Notes: generated by a model from the letters alone, not told the origin. A DNA stretch of 64,000 bases from Butyricimonas virosa (GCF_025148635.1 NZ_CP102269.1:2852001-2916000), one strand, 5' to 3'. Positions 33,251 to 43,018 are shown, numbered from the stretch's first letter. Numbers and translations: made by a program.

Positions 33251-34125
33251 TTATAATAGAGGTAATTGATGTAACATATTTTTGATCCTGATGGCCGTGC
33301 GAGGCATCGGTTCCGCAATTGTCAGGCCTACTAATTCTTTTTCTGCAGCAATGTCCTTTATTACCCGAATGACTTCTTCTATTTTCATCCCATCGGGGTC
33401 TGTACCAACAGCAGCGATGATCTCGGCAGGATCAAGCACATCCATATCAAAATGGATAACGACTTTCGATGCTTTGCATGATTTCAACCAAGTTTTGATC
33501 GCATCACTGTTTCGTGCAACATCTTTTGGCGTGAGATGCTTTATTCCGTATTGCTTTTGGCGTTCTTTGATTTCTTCACGTTCCCAGTTGCGTAATCCCA
33601 CGAATAATAGTTTGATGGAGTAAATCGGGTGGGTAATTCCGCTAGAATTTTGGTGTCTCCATATCCCATGCAGGCTGTTACGGCCATGGCGTGAAATCCG
33701 GGATAGATGTCTCCGGGAAGCGTGATATCGGGATGTGCATCAATCCAAATTAGGGCAACATCGTTCTTGTATTTTTGAGTCAAGTAGGTAAAGGGAGCGA
33801 CACTGACCGAACATTCTCCGCCGAGTGTTACGATTTTATCGGGATTACTGACGTGTAGTATGTCTAATGCAGCACTTGTTTGACGGACTATAATATCTCG
33901 GTCGAGGACTCCGTCTGTCACCTTTCGGTCCGTGATTTCAGTCGAAATTGGAACTGTTAGTGTTTCTTGACCATTGTCCGGGGCCAGAAAATTTAAGAGT
34001 TGTGCTCCCAGGAAATATCCTCTTGAGGCATCGTTGGGATTTTCAACCTCGGTGATCAATTTTACGATATTGGCACCTTGCCATTGAGGATAGATCAAAC
34101 GAATTGTTTTTGTTTCCTTTTTCAT
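33251..34125 (-). pseudogene. Arginase/agmatinase-family hydrolase, frameshifted
   Basis: Two overlapping frames together encode one ureohydrolase. The first (from ATG 34125) carries TLGGECSVS and IWIDAHPDI, which supply metal ligands; the second (33601-33251) carries VVIHFDMDVLDP with the remaining metal-binding Asp residues and the catalytic-site EPMPRT. The change of frame falls between about 33601 and 33625: the upstream frame reads FTPSNYYSWDYATGN where a strand leading into FVGLRNWERE is expected one base out of phase. No homopolymer lies at the junction. Without the second frame the enzyme lacks half its Mn site. The family hydrolyses arginine, agmatine or formiminoglutamate; which one is unclear. 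A sequencing error is possible. Confidence 0.8.
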
Positions 34126-34168
34126 CTTCTGCTGATTTATTCTATTTTGCCCCTTTATTGTTTTCATA

Positions 34169-34176
34169 CAAAGTTA
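34169..34176 (-). promoter_or_regulatory. -7 element of the arginase-family gene
   Basis: On the minus strand TAACTTTG fits TAnnTTTG, 44 nt before the ATG at 34125. It argues against the upstream in-frame ATG at 34167, which would lie at or before the transcript start. No clear -33. Confidence 0.5.
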
Positions 34177-34317
34177 CATAGTCTTTTTTCCTTAAATAAG
34201 TATAGGTAAATTATTTAAGGAATCTTTTAAAAAACGGAATTCTCGGTTAAATAGGTTTGTTGGGAAAGTGTTTTGTAGATATATTTACTATATTGTCGTG
34301 TTTTGGGTGAAAAAATA

Positions 34318-34347
34318 TTGTGTTTTATCTTTTAATCTCTAACTTTG
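34318..34347 (+). promoter_or_regulatory. Promoter of the second HU-type gene
   Basis: TTG at 34318-34320 and TAACTTTG at 34340-34347 are 19 bp apart, giving a 5' UTR of about 60-70 nt. Confidence 0.6.
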
Positions 34348-34417
34348 TTAGGAATAAATGTTGAACTGACATGGGGCAGTATTTATCGTGTGAGGAAAAA
34401 TCATTTTACAATTAGAT

Positions 34418-34705
34418 ATGGACAAGAGAAAAATAGTTAAAATTGTGGCTCAAAAAAATGGCATGTCACAAAAAGATGTGACAATGGTATTTGATGAAAT
34501 TTTCAGTACAATGTTAGAAGGGCTAAAAGAGGAAGGGCATGTGGGGTTATCGGGCTTTGGATCTTTCAACGTGAAAAAATGTGCTGTTCGTCATCGATAT
34601 GTTCTTTCAACCCAAAAAGTTGTTTTGTACCCCGAAAATAAAAAAGTTATTTTTAGGGTGGCAAAACAATTTAAGTTTAAGGCAGATGGAGTAGAAGAGG
34701 AGTAA
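34418..34705 (+). CDS. HU-family DNA-binding protein
   Basis: This 95-residue histone-like protein starts MDKRKIVKIVAQKNGMSQKD, has the HU dimer helices and the conserved GLSGFGSFNVKKCAVR strand leading into the DNA-binding arm, and ends in an acidic tail (DGVEEE). HU proteins bend and compact DNA. It differs clearly from the HU-like protein at 16.2-16.5 kb, which has a basic tail, so the two are probably not interchangeable. It stands alone, with its own promoter and a terminator shared with the convergent M16 peptidase gene. Confidence 0.9.
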   Translation: MDKRKIVKIVAQKNGMSQKDVTMVFDEIFSTMLEGLKEEGHVGLSGFGSFNVKKCAVRHRYVLSTQKVVLYPENKKVIFRVAKQFKFKADGVEEE

Positions 34706-34743
34706 TTCGAACTTATCATTTGATGAAATTCTGTATGAATGAA

Positions 34744-34780
34744 AAACGCCCGGGAATAATTCCCGGACGTTTCTTTTTAT
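34744..34780. terminator. Terminator after the HU gene, shared with M16 gene
   Basis: CCGGGAA/TTCCCGG stem (34750-34756 with 34760-34766) with outer partial pairs and TTTCTTTTT on the plus side. Confidence 0.75.
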
Positions 34781-34798
34781 ATAAATTGCAACCTAATT

Positions 34799-37615
34799 TT
34801 ATTTTGATTTCGGTTGGAAGATCATATCAACAACATTGGCTCCCTTGAATAATTTTTGGGTGAATTTCTTCACGTCTTTTGTTGTGATCTTGTCAATAAT
34901 ATTATCGAAGTTTTTCGGGTCGGTAACATCAATTCCACGAAGATAATAAGTTTGAATTGCACTCATCCAATATGCATTGTGAGGTTTGCTTTGTTCATTA
35001 TTTTTCTTCAGGATAGTAGTTACCTTGTCGATCTCTTCTTGGGTCGGACCTTCCTTCATTAATTTGTCGATTTCGGCATAGATTAATGATTTCAAGTGTT
35101 CTGCTTTATCCGGATCGCAATCAAAGCTCATGGTCATGCTGTAGCTTTCATACGGTTCTTTAGAAGAGCCAGCTTGAACACCGACACCATAGGTTCCTCC
35201 TTCTTTTTCGCGAATGTTAGTTAAGTACCTTTGATCCATAACTCCCCTTAAGATGTTTAAGCAAAGATTGTCATGAATGCTTGTTTTCATTTCTTTGGAG
35301 AAGTTGGTGATAACGGTTGATTTCGGAGTTGTTAATTCTAGTTCGATGACTTTTTCAGTCTTTCCTTTCGGTCCTCTTACTTTCCGGTCGATCCAGTTTT
35401 CTTTCCGGTTATAAGATTTTACAGATCCCAAGTATTTTTCAACTAGCGGTTTAACAGTTTCTGCATCAATATTACCTACGATGAAGAAGGTGAAGTCACT
35501 GATATCTTTAATACGATCACGGTAAATCTCTTCGATTTGTTCAATGCTGACCTTATCCAAGAAATCTTTTCCAAATGATAATGTTCTCGGGCTATAATTA
35601 CTCATAATCATGCTTACAGAGTCTTGCATAATCTTTTGAGGATTATTAGCAGAATTCTCGATAGCGGCGTAGTTACGTTGCATCATGGTTTGGTGAACCT
35701 CTTTGTCGAAACGAGGTTTCTCGAAACGCAGGTAAATCAATTGCATTAAAGTTTCGAAATCATTCGGGGTAGATGCTCCGCCAACGGATTCGGAAAGTCC
35801 ACTGATACTAACACCTGCTTGTGCTTGTTTGCCAGTCAGTAATTTTCTTAAGGTAATAGCGTCATAATCGCCTAAACCGTAAGCTCCGATAAATTGATCG
35901 GTAACCATGGCTGAAGCCAGTTTGTCGACATCGTATAATGAGGTACCACCTTTACTGTAAGAAGCGACTTGTACTTGGTCTTTTTCGTAATCTGCTTTGC
36001 GGAATACAACCTTTGCTCCATTTTCTAATACCCATTCTTCTGCATCGAATTGTGGTAATTTTTTGGTAGAGATGATCTTGGAACCTTTCAAGTCTTCCGT
36101 GATCAAGGCAGCTTCTGCAGACTGATCTTTGTAAGGTTCTAAGTTAGCGTTTTCAACTTTATCCAAAGTGGCAATAGCCTCTTCTTTCGTGATGTGTTTA
36201 ACTCCTTCGGACGGACCTTGCACCACGATTACCATATTTTTCCGGTTAAGGTATTGTTTTGCTAAAGCTGAAACTTCATCTACTGTAATGGTGGGGATAA
36301 TGTTTTTAGCAAAATTGTAGTAATAATCAAAGTCAACGATCGGTTCTCCTTCTAGGAAGTTAGATTGCATTTCACCGATATAGTCTTCGGAAGTTGTTTT
36401 GTCTTTTTGTTTGTAAGCGGATTCTAATCCTACTAACATATTGGTTTTTGCTCTTTCAAGCTCACCTTCCGTGAAACCGAATTTTTTTACTCTTTCATTT
36501 TCACGATAAATAGCTTCTAATGCTCCTGCTTCTTCATTGGGTTTCGCGGTAGTCGAAATAATATAGGTGTTCCAGCCTCTTACAATATTACCACCGAATC
36601 CTGCTTGGGCAGAGATGAAAGGAGGGTTGCCTTTCTGAAGTAATTCAGAAACACGTTGTCCTAACATTGTGTTATAGAAAGATTGAAGAATACCGTTTTT
36701 CATGTATTGGTGATTCTTTTCTTCTTTGGTCGGAGCCGGGTATTTAATGTATACGCTAACGGAAGATTGGGTTAACTCTTTGTCAGTTGCACATACGAAA
36801 TAAATTTCATCGTGAGGATTTACCGTGAAATTTTCTCTCTTGGCCGGGTTTACCGGGGTTGGGATTTTAGAGAATAATTCTTTTACTTTTTTCTCCATCT
36901 GGTCAACATCAAAATCTCCGACAACAGCGATAGCTTGCAAGTCCGGACGATACCATTTGTGATAGTAATCACGGAGAGTCTGATATTTGAAATTTTTGAT
37001 GATATTCAAATCCCCGATAACATCTCTTTGGGCGTATTTGGAATCCTTTAATAGTACCGGCATGATTTGGTTGCGAACGCGGAAGCCGGCGTTTCTTCTG
37101 GTTCTCCATTCTTCGGAAATGACCCCTCTTTCCCCGTCGATCTCTTCATCAACTAATAGAAGGTAGTGAGACCAATCGTGAAGTACAAGTAAACAAGTAT
37201 CTAATAAGCCGGGATTGGTTGTGGGAACTTCACTGATGTTGTAAACAGTTTCGTCTTGTGCCGTGTAAGCATTTACATTTCTTCCGAATTCAACACCATG
37301 TTTTTCCAACATATCGGTGATGCCTTTTCTGCCTGGGAAGTGTTTTGTCCCGTTAAATGCCATATGTTCCAAAAAGTGAGCCAAACCGTTTTGATCGTCA
37401 TTTTCCAAAATTGCTCCTACGTTTTGGATGATGTAAAAACTTGCTCTTTCTTTGGGTTCCGCGTTATGGCGGATGTAATAAGTCAATCCATTAGCTAGTT
37501 TCCCGATGCGAACGTTCGGATCCATGGGAAGTGGTGCCTTCATGTCATATTGGGCGAACAGGTTTGTGCTGATCAATGCCAATAAAGCACACACGATTAA
37601 TAATTTTTTTGCCAT
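34799..37615 (-). CDS. M16-family zinc metallopeptidase (pitrilysin type)
   Basis: This 938-residue secreted peptidase has a signal peptide (MAKKLLIVCALLALISTNLFAQ) and the inverted zinc motif HFLEH at residues 80-84, with the third ligand expected in the DEEIDGERGVISEE segment about 75 residues later. The protein contains the usual two M16 repeats, each with peptidase and substrate-cradle domains (second half begins near 520, EEWVLENGAKVVF). Such periplasmic enzymes degrade peptides of moderate size. The ATG at 37615 is supported by the signal sequence. A minus-strand TATATTTG (37657-37650) is a possible -7 element. The gene is monocistronic. Confidence 0.94.
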   Translation of the reverse strand: MAKKLLIVCALLALISTNLFAQYDMKAPLPMDPNVRIGKLANGLTYYIRHNAEPKERASFYIIQNVGAILENDDQNGLAHFLEHMAFNGTKHFPGRKGITDMLEKHGVEFGRNVNAYTAQDETVYNISEVPTTNPGLLDTCLLVLHDWSHYLLLVDEEIDGERGVISEEWRTRRNAGFRVRNQIMPVLLKDSKYAQRDVIGDLNIIKNFKYQTLRDYYHKWYRPDLQAIAVVGDFDVDQMEKKVKELFSKIPTPVNPAKRENFTVNPHDEIYFVCATDKELTQSSVSVYIKYPAPTKEEKNHQYMKNGILQSFYNTMLGQRVSELLQKGNPPFISAQAGFGGNIVRGWNTYIISTTAKPNEEAGALEAIYRENERVKKFGFTEGELERAKTNMLVGLESAYKQKDKTTSEDYIGEMQSNFLEGEPIVDFDYYYNFAKNIIPTITVDEVSALAKQYLNRKNMVIVVQGPSEGVKHITKEEAIATLDKVENANLEPYKDQSAEAALITEDLKGSKIISTKKLPQFDAEEWVLENGAKVVFRKADYEKDQVQVASYSKGGTSLYDVDKLASAMVTDQFIGAYGLGDYDAITLRKLLTGKQAQAGVSISGLSESVGGASTPNDFETLMQLIYLRFEKPRFDKEVHQTMMQRNYAAIENSANNPQKIMQDSVSMIMSNYSPRTLSFGKDFLDKVSIEQIEEIYRDRIKDISDFTFFIVGNIDAETVKPLVEKYLGSVKSYNRKENWIDRKVRGPKGKTEKVIELELTTPKSTVITNFSKEMKTSIHDNLCLNILRGVMDQRYLTNIREKEGGTYGVGVQAGSSKEPYESYSMTMSFDCDPDKAEHLKSLIYAEIDKLMKEGPTQEEIDKVTTILKKNNEQSKPHNAYWMSAIQTYYLRGIDVTDPKNFDNIIDKITTKDVKKFTQKLFKGANVVDMIFQPKSK

Positions 37616-37833
37616 ACGAATTATTTTAATGTTTTAATGTTTGTGTCTGCAAATATAGCAAAGTGTAAGTAATTTTGTTCTGATACGTTAATTCTTTAAC
37701 GTTAATTTAGGGGTTAAGTGTGAAAATAGGGAAAAATAGAGGGGTTTTTAGATTATTTAGAACGATTCGTTGTTAATGGGGTTTAACTTATCCGGCTGTT
37801 TATCGTATACGCTTGTAAAAGTTTAGGAAAGAT

Positions 37834-39072
37834 ATGATGCTGTTGAAAATAGATATAAACAAATGGTTTTCTTGGTTGAATTTGGGGATTAAAGACCCTT
37901 CCACGGCCTCGGCGGTAGAGGTCCTCTTGCAGATTGCGGTAATTTGTCTGATTGCTTTTTTATTTACATTTTTTCTGCGTAAAGGGATAACCCGGGTGAT
38001 CGGGGGAATGGTGCGTCGAACGAAAACCAAATGGGATGATATTTTTTTCGAGGAGCGTGTTTTTCAGAAAATATTTAATCTGATACCGCCTATATTTATA
38101 GATTTTGCTTTTAAAATCGTGTACGGGAAATGGCAACATATAGAACTTTTTCATCGGTTTATCGTGGCTTGGATACTCGTGGTTGCCGGTTTCGTGATTG
38201 TTGCCGTGCTGGATGCGATAAACCGAATCTACGACTCGTACCCGATAGCGAAAGATCGTCCGATAAAAGTTTTCGTGCAGGTGATTAAAATTTTCGTGAT
38301 TTCAGCTATTATCATAACAATTGTCAGCGAGTTTATCGGGGAGTCCCCTCGTAATTTACTGGTCGGGTTGGGGGCGTTTGCTGCGGTTTTAATGTTGATA
38401 TTCAAAGATGCGATATTAGGTTTTGTGGCCGGAGTTCAATTACTGGCCAATCAGATGGTGCGTATCGGGGACTGGATCGTGATGCCGAGCAATAATGCCA
38501 ACGGGACGGTGTTGGAGATCAACTTGTATACAGTGAAAGTACAAAACTGGGATATGACGATCACGACGATTCCCACCTATCAGTTAGTGTCCGCTTCTTT
38601 CACGAACTGGCGGGGAATGGAGGAGGCTGCCGGTCGTCGGATCATGCGTTATATTAATATAGATATGCTCTCTGTTCATTTCCTTTCGGATGAGGAAATC
38701 GATACTTTACGGAAATCGAATGTCTTGAAAGGGTATATTGAAGATATGTTGCCGAAGTTAAACGAGCAGAATAAAGGAAAATCTGACGTGTTGGACGAGA
38801 GAAGGTTGACTAATTTAGGCATATTCCGGCAATATGCGGTACGTAAGCTGGAGGCAAACCCGGATCTAAATATGGGTATGACATACATGGTTAGGCAATT
38901 ACAACCGACAGCAACAGGCATTCCCTTAGAGGTGTATTGTTTCTCCCGAAAACAAGAGTGGGTGGCGTATGAAAAGGTGCAGGCCGACATATTCGATCAC
39001 CTGTTAGCCGTGATTCCTTATTTTAATTTGCGAATCTATCAATACCCGGAGATTATCAAAACCACGAATTGA
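37834..39072 (+). CDS. MscS-family mechanosensitive ion channel
   Basis: The 412-residue protein opens in response to membrane tension and releases solutes in hypo-osmotic shock. It has about five hydrophobic segments in the first 190 residues; the pore-lining helix is in LLVGLGAFAAVLMLIFKDAILGFVAGVQLLANQMVRIGDWI (about 168-208). The beta domain follows (GTVLEINLYTVKVQNWDMTITTIPTYQLVSASFTNW), then a cytosolic alpha/beta end. GGAAAG precedes the ATG at 37834. It resembles YbdG-like, longer MscS proteins. It is followed 103 bp later by an M23 peptidase gene. Confidence 0.92.
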   Translation: MMLLKIDINKWFSWLNLGIKDPSTASAVEVLLQIAVICLIAFLFTFFLRKGITRVIGGMVRRTKTKWDDIFFEERVFQKIFNLIPPIFIDFAFKIVYGKWQHIELFHRFIVAWILVVAGFVIVAVLDAINRIYDSYPIAKDRPIKVFVQVIKIFVISAIIITIVSEFIGESPRNLLVGLGAFAAVLMLIFKDAILGFVAGVQLLANQMVRIGDWIVMPSNNANGTVLEINLYTVKVQNWDMTITTIPTYQLVSASFTNWRGMEEAAGRRIMRYINIDMLSVHFLSDEEIDTLRKSNVLKGYIEDMLPKLNEQNKGKSDVLDERRLTNLGIFRQYAVRKLEANPDLNMGMTYMVRQLQPTATGIPLEVYCFSRKQEWVAYEKVQADIFDHLLAVIPYFNLRIYQYPEIIKTTN

Positions 39073-39175
39073 TTCAAGAGCTGACTCATTTTTCAATTGC
39101 CACGATAAAGTTTATGAATCCTCTGGCTGGGAAAGTTGGATTTTTATACTATTTTTGAAGGCTAAAAATAATTGG

Positions 39176-40042
39176 ATGAGCAGTAAAAAACGAAAATATT
39201 GGAATAAGCTGAGGAATCGCTATAAGTTGACGATATTTAACGAGTCTACTTACGAGGAGGTAATGCACCTTCGGCTCTCTCCGTTACACGTTCTCACGGC
39301 ATTAAGTACATTAGCCGTCGTCTTGATTATATTGACGATCATGCTGATTGCTTTCACGAATTTGCGGGAGTTCATCCCGGGTTACCCGAGTCAACAGTTG
39401 AGACGTCAGATTACACAAAACGCTTTACGGGTTGATTCTCTATTGAATGAAGTGCAGAAGAAGGATCGTTTTCTTCATTCCATACAAACTATTTTGAGAG
39501 ACGAAAACTTGGACACGACGAGTTTCGTGTCGATGCAACATAATGTGAAGGTAACCTATGATACTTCAATGTTAGGTATGTCGGAAGAAGAGGCCGGTTT
39601 TCGGGAAATCGTGGAAAAAGAAGAAAAATACAATTTAACCCTTGGGCATGTCAGTTCTTCCGATGATGATTTTTATCATTTCTTCTCACCATTGGATGGG
39701 GTGGTAACCAATCATTTTGATGAAACGACTCGTCATTACGGGGTGGATTTGGTGGCCAAGCAAAATTCAAATGTTTTGTCCGTGCTGGATGGCGTGGTCA
39801 TTTTCACGGATTGGACAATTAAGACGGGTTACGTGATTCAAGTACAGCATAATGGGAATCTGGTTTCAGTATATAAGCATAATTCGGTATTGTTGAAAAA
39901 GCAGGGAGATTTTGTCCGTGCGGGAGAGGCGATTGCAGTGGTAGGGAACACGGGCGAAGAGACAACCGGACCGCATTTGCATTTTGAGTTGTGGCAAGCG
40001 GGAAAAGCATTGAATCCGGAAACATTCATTAAGTTTAAATGA
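39176..40042 (+). CDS. M23-family (LytM) peptidase, membrane-anchored
   Basis: The 288-residue product has one N-terminal membrane helix (about 44-66, ALSTLAVVLIILTIMLIAF), a coiled-coil-like linker (about 80-150) and a C-terminal LytM/M23 domain. The zinc ligands are visible: H and D in RHYGVDLV, and HLHFE in the GPHLHFELWQ block. Such proteins cut peptidoglycan cross-links or, when degenerate, activate amidases; this one keeps its ligands. ATG at 39176 is chosen over a TTG at 39155. dxr follows 33 bp later and may be co-transcribed. Confidence 0.9.
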   Translation: MSSKKRKYWNKLRNRYKLTIFNESTYEEVMHLRLSPLHVLTALSTLAVVLIILTIMLIAFTNLREFIPGYPSQQLRRQITQNALRVDSLLNEVQKKDRFLHSIQTILRDENLDTTSFVSMQHNVKVTYDTSMLGMSEEEAGFREIVEKEEKYNLTLGHVSSSDDDFYHFFSPLDGVVTNHFDETTRHYGVDLVAKQNSNVLSVLDGVVIFTDWTIKTGYVIQVQHNGNLVSVYKHNSVLLKKQGDFVRAGEAIAVVGNTGEETTGPHLHFELWQAGKALNPETFIKFK

Positions 40043-40075
40043 TTCGCAAATAGTGTTTTTGGAGATTGTTTTGAA

Positions 40076-41242
40076 ATGAAAAATATAGCAATATTGGGAT
40101 CTACCGGGTCAATCGGAACGCAGACATTGCAGGTGATTGACGCTAATCCGGAGCGGTTTAATGTAGAAGTTCTCACGGCAAATAATCAGGTGGAATTACT
40201 GGCACAACAAGCCAGAAAGTTTAAGCCTAACATGGTTGTGATCGGAAATGAAGCAAAATATTCCGAGTTAACTGAGTTGTTGAAGGACGAGGATATAAAG
40301 GTATATGCCGGGAGTGAAGCCATTGCTCAAGTCGTGCAAACATCCACGATTGATGTGGTTGTTACAGCCATGGTTGGGTATAGCGGGTTGTTACCCACGA
40401 TTAATGCGATTAAGGCAGGTAAGACGATTGCTCTGGCTAATAAGGAAACCTTAGTTGTTGCCGGAGATTTAATTAACCGGTTGGTTGAGGAATACAAGGT
40501 GGCGATATTACCCGTGGATTCCGAACACTCGGCTATATTCCAGTGTTTAGTGGGCGAACATAACAATCCGGTGGAGAAGATATTATTAACGGCGTCTGGG
40601 GGACCTTTCCGAGGACGGGATTATGAATATTTGAAGTCCGTAACGGCAGCACAGGCATTAAAACATCCGAATTGGAGCATGGGGGCAAAGGTTACTATTG
40701 ACTCCGCATCCATGATGAACAAAGGTTTCGAGGCGATCGAGGCAAAGTGGTTGTTTGGGGTAAAACCTTCACAAATAGAGGTATTAGTACACCCGCAATC
40801 CGTTGTTCACTCGATGGTTCAGTTTCAGGATGGAAATATAAAAGCACAGTTGGGGGTTCCGGATATGCGTTTACCGATCCAGTATGCACTGACTTACCCG
40901 GAACGGGTACATTCGGAGATACCGCGCTTGGATTTTGGTATTTATCCTGATCTCACGTTTGAAAAACCGGATGTAACGACTTTCCGGAATCTGGGATTGG
41001 CTTATGAGGCCATGAATCGAGGAGGGAATGCCCCCTGTGTGTTGAATGCGGCCAATGAAATTATGGTGGCAGCCTTTTTGAAAGATGAAATTTCTTTCAC
41101 GGCCATGTCGGATGTGATTGAACGAACGATGGAAAAAGTGAGTTATATTGTCCAACCTACTTTGGAAGATTATATCGCTTCTGACCAAGAGGGTCGACGA
41201 ATAGCAAAAGAAGAGTTTCTCAATCTAAAATCTCAAATTTAA
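40076..41242 (+). CDS. dxr: 1-deoxy-D-xylulose-5-phosphate reductoisomerase
   Basis: Dxr converts DXP to 2-C-methylerythritol 4-phosphate with NADPH, the second step of the MEP isoprenoid pathway. The 388-residue protein has the NADPH motif ILGSTGSIGTQTL (5-17), ALANKETLVVAG, the metal-binding PVDSEHSAIFQCL, TASGGPFRG, HPNWSMGAKVTIDSASMMNKGFE and VHPQSVVHSMVQF. The last six residues (NLKSQI) and the stop are encoded by an AATCTAAAATCTCAAATTT word of the dispersed AT repeat, which appears to have replaced the original C-terminus without harm. rseP starts 16 bp downstream. Confidence 0.97.
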   Translation: MKNIAILGSTGSIGTQTLQVIDANPERFNVEVLTANNQVELLAQQARKFKPNMVVIGNEAKYSELTELLKDEDIKVYAGSEAIAQVVQTSTIDVVVTAMVGYSGLLPTINAIKAGKTIALANKETLVVAGDLINRLVEEYKVAILPVDSEHSAIFQCLVGEHNNPVEKILLTASGGPFRGRDYEYLKSVTAAQALKHPNWSMGAKVTIDSASMMNKGFEAIEAKWLFGVKPSQIEVLVHPQSVVHSMVQFQDGNIKAQLGVPDMRLPIQYALTYPERVHSEIPRLDFGIYPDLTFEKPDVTTFRNLGLAYEAMNRGGNAPCVLNAANEIMVAAFLKDEISFTAMSDVIERTMEKVSYIVQPTLEDYIASDQEGRRIAKEEFLNLKSQI

Positions 41243-41258
41243 AATCTAAAATAGGTAT

Positions 41259-42593
41259 ATGGATGTATTAGTAAAGATATTGCAGTTTTTGTTGAGCCTT
41301 TCGATTCTGGTTATGTTGCATGAGTTGGGGCATTTCGTGGCGGCAAAAATATTTAAAGTACGAGTGGAGAAGTTTTTTATTTTCTTCAACCCGTGGTTTT
41401 CCCTGTTTCGTTTTAAAAGGGGAGAAACTGAATACGGGATGGGATGGTTGCCTCTTGGCGGATACGTGAAGATTGCAGGAATGATTGACGAGTCCATGGA
41501 TCTGGAGCAAATGAAAGAACCGGCAAAACCTTACGAGTTTCGTTCCAAACCGGCTTGGCAAAGATTGATCATCATGATCGGTGGGGTACTTGTTAATTTT
41601 ATCCTGGCGTTTTTCATTTACATCATGATTCTTTACGCATGGGGAGAGCAGTACTTGCCTACCGAGAATGCGAAATATGGAGTTGTATGCGACTCTTTGT
41701 TGCTTGATGCCGGGTTGCGAAATGGAGATATGATATTATCCTTGGACAATAAAAAAGTAGAGAATTTCTTTGAAATTCCGGGATATATTTTAATGGAGAA
41801 CCCGAAGACTATACAGGTTATGCGGGATGGTCAAGTGATGAATATAAATCTTCCTTCTACGCTAATCGGGGAGATGCTGGCCTATTCCTCGAAAGGGTTT
41901 AAGCGGATAGCTTTACTGACACCTCGTTATAAATATGACGGTTCGATACAAGGGTTTGCCGATGAATCGCCTGCCCGGAATGCCGGAATGCTGGAAGAAG
42001 ACCGGGTGTTGGAATTAGACGGGCATTCGTTTACTTTCTATGACGAGTATATTGATTTGATTCGTTCACACCGGGACAGTATATTGAATGTAAAAGTCTT
42101 ACGTGGAAGTGATACCCTTTCTATCCCTATTGCTCTCGGAAGTGGTAAAGTGATCGGGGTGTATCCGAAAGTGATAAACGATTTCGAGTACGCCGTGAAA
42201 GAATATTCCTTCTTTGGTGCTATTCCTGCGGGAATTAATATGGGGTTTGACTGGATCAAATCCTATCTGAAACAATTCAAATTATTTAAAAACCCGGAAG
42301 CTTTCAGGTCCGTGGGAGGATTTATTTCTATCGGGAACATATTCCCCAGCGTGTGGGATTGGCGGGCTTTCTGGGAATTAACGGCTATGTTGTCTATTAT
42401 TCTGGGCGTAATGAATCTCTTGCCTATTCCGGCATTGGATGGAGGTCACGTGATGTTCCTGCTCTACGAGGTGATAACACGTCGTAAGCCGAATGAGAAA
42501 TTTATGGAGAACGCCCAGATCGTGGGAATGTTTTTCCTGTTGTTTCTGCTGTTGTTTGCGAACATCAACGATATATTGAAATTATTTGTTTAG
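41259..42593 (+). CDS. rseP: RIP site-2 metalloprotease RseP
   Basis: RseP is an inner-membrane zinc protease that cuts anti-sigma factors or signal-peptide remnants inside the membrane. The 444-residue protein has HELGH at residues 21-25 in the first transmembrane helix, a MGWLPLGGYVK loop, two PDZ-like regions (about 130-200 and 215-290) and the C-terminal NLLPIPALDGGHV motif, whose LDG aspartate is the third zinc ligand. The dxr-rseP order is common. In this organism FecR-type anti-sigma proteins, such as the one at 57 kb, are possible substrates; that is inference from the family. Confidence 0.95.
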   Translation: MDVLVKILQFLLSLSILVMLHELGHFVAAKIFKVRVEKFFIFFNPWFSLFRFKRGETEYGMGWLPLGGYVKIAGMIDESMDLEQMKEPAKPYEFRSKPAWQRLIIMIGGVLVNFILAFFIYIMILYAWGEQYLPTENAKYGVVCDSLLLDAGLRNGDMILSLDNKKVENFFEIPGYILMENPKTIQVMRDGQVMNINLPSTLIGEMLAYSSKGFKRIALLTPRYKYDGSIQGFADESPARNAGMLEEDRVLELDGHSFTFYDEYIDLIRSHRDSILNVKVLRGSDTLSIPIALGSGKVIGVYPKVINDFEYAVKEYSFFGAIPAGINMGFDWIKSYLKQFKLFKNPEAFRSVGGFISIGNIFPSVWDWRAFWELTAMLSIILGVMNLLPIPALDGGHVMFLLYEVITRRKPNEKFMENAQIVGMFFLLFLLLFANINDILKLFV

Positions 42594-42610
42594 CTGTAAA
42601 ATGTACAATT

Positions 42611-42961
42611 ATGAGTGAAATGGTTGAGCAATTCCGGGCATACCGGGCTAAAATGAACGAGAAAATACTGGCTGCCGATAATAAAGTGATCAAACGGATC
42701 TATAATCTGGACACCAATACATATATGGACGGTGCTTTATCCTCAAAAGTAAAAGAAATGCTGGGATTAGCGACGTCAATGGTGTTGCGTTGTGATGATT
42801 GTATCAAATATCATTTGGAAAAATGTCATCAGTATGGGGTAACCACGGAAGAGTTGTTCGAAATATTCTCTGTTGCCAATCTGGTGGGAGGAACCATCGT
42901 GATCCCTCATACTCGACGGGCTTTGGAATATTGGGAAGAGTTGCAGGGAATGACTAATTAA
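42611..42961 (+). CDS. AhpD-like carboxymuconolactone decarboxylase-family protein
   Basis: This 116-residue all-helical protein has the redox motif C61-x-x-C64 with H68 (LRCDDCIKYHLEKC) and the SKVKEMLGLATSMV helix of the AhpD/CMD family. Members with this CxxCxxxH motif have peroxidase or disulfide-exchange activity. It begins 17 bp after rseP and may be the last gene of the dxr operon. The physiological partner is not evident. Confidence 0.88.
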   Translation: MSEMVEQFRAYRAKMNEKILAADNKVIKRIYNLDTNTYMDGALSSKVKEMLGLATSMVLRCDDCIKYHLEKCHQYGVTTEELFEIFSVANLVGGTIVIPHTRRALEYWEELQGMTN

Positions 42962-43010
42962 TATATTGCCGAATTCGAGCAAAATAGGATGGGTTCATAA
43001 ATAGATTTTA

Positions 43011-43018
43011 TACCTTTG
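43011..43018 (+). promoter_or_regulatory. -7 element of the hybrid kinase gene
   Basis: TACCTTTG fits TAnnTTTG; no clear TTTG at 19-21 bp upstream. The expected start near 43025 favours the ATG at 43046 over the in-frame ATG at 43016. Confidence 0.5.
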
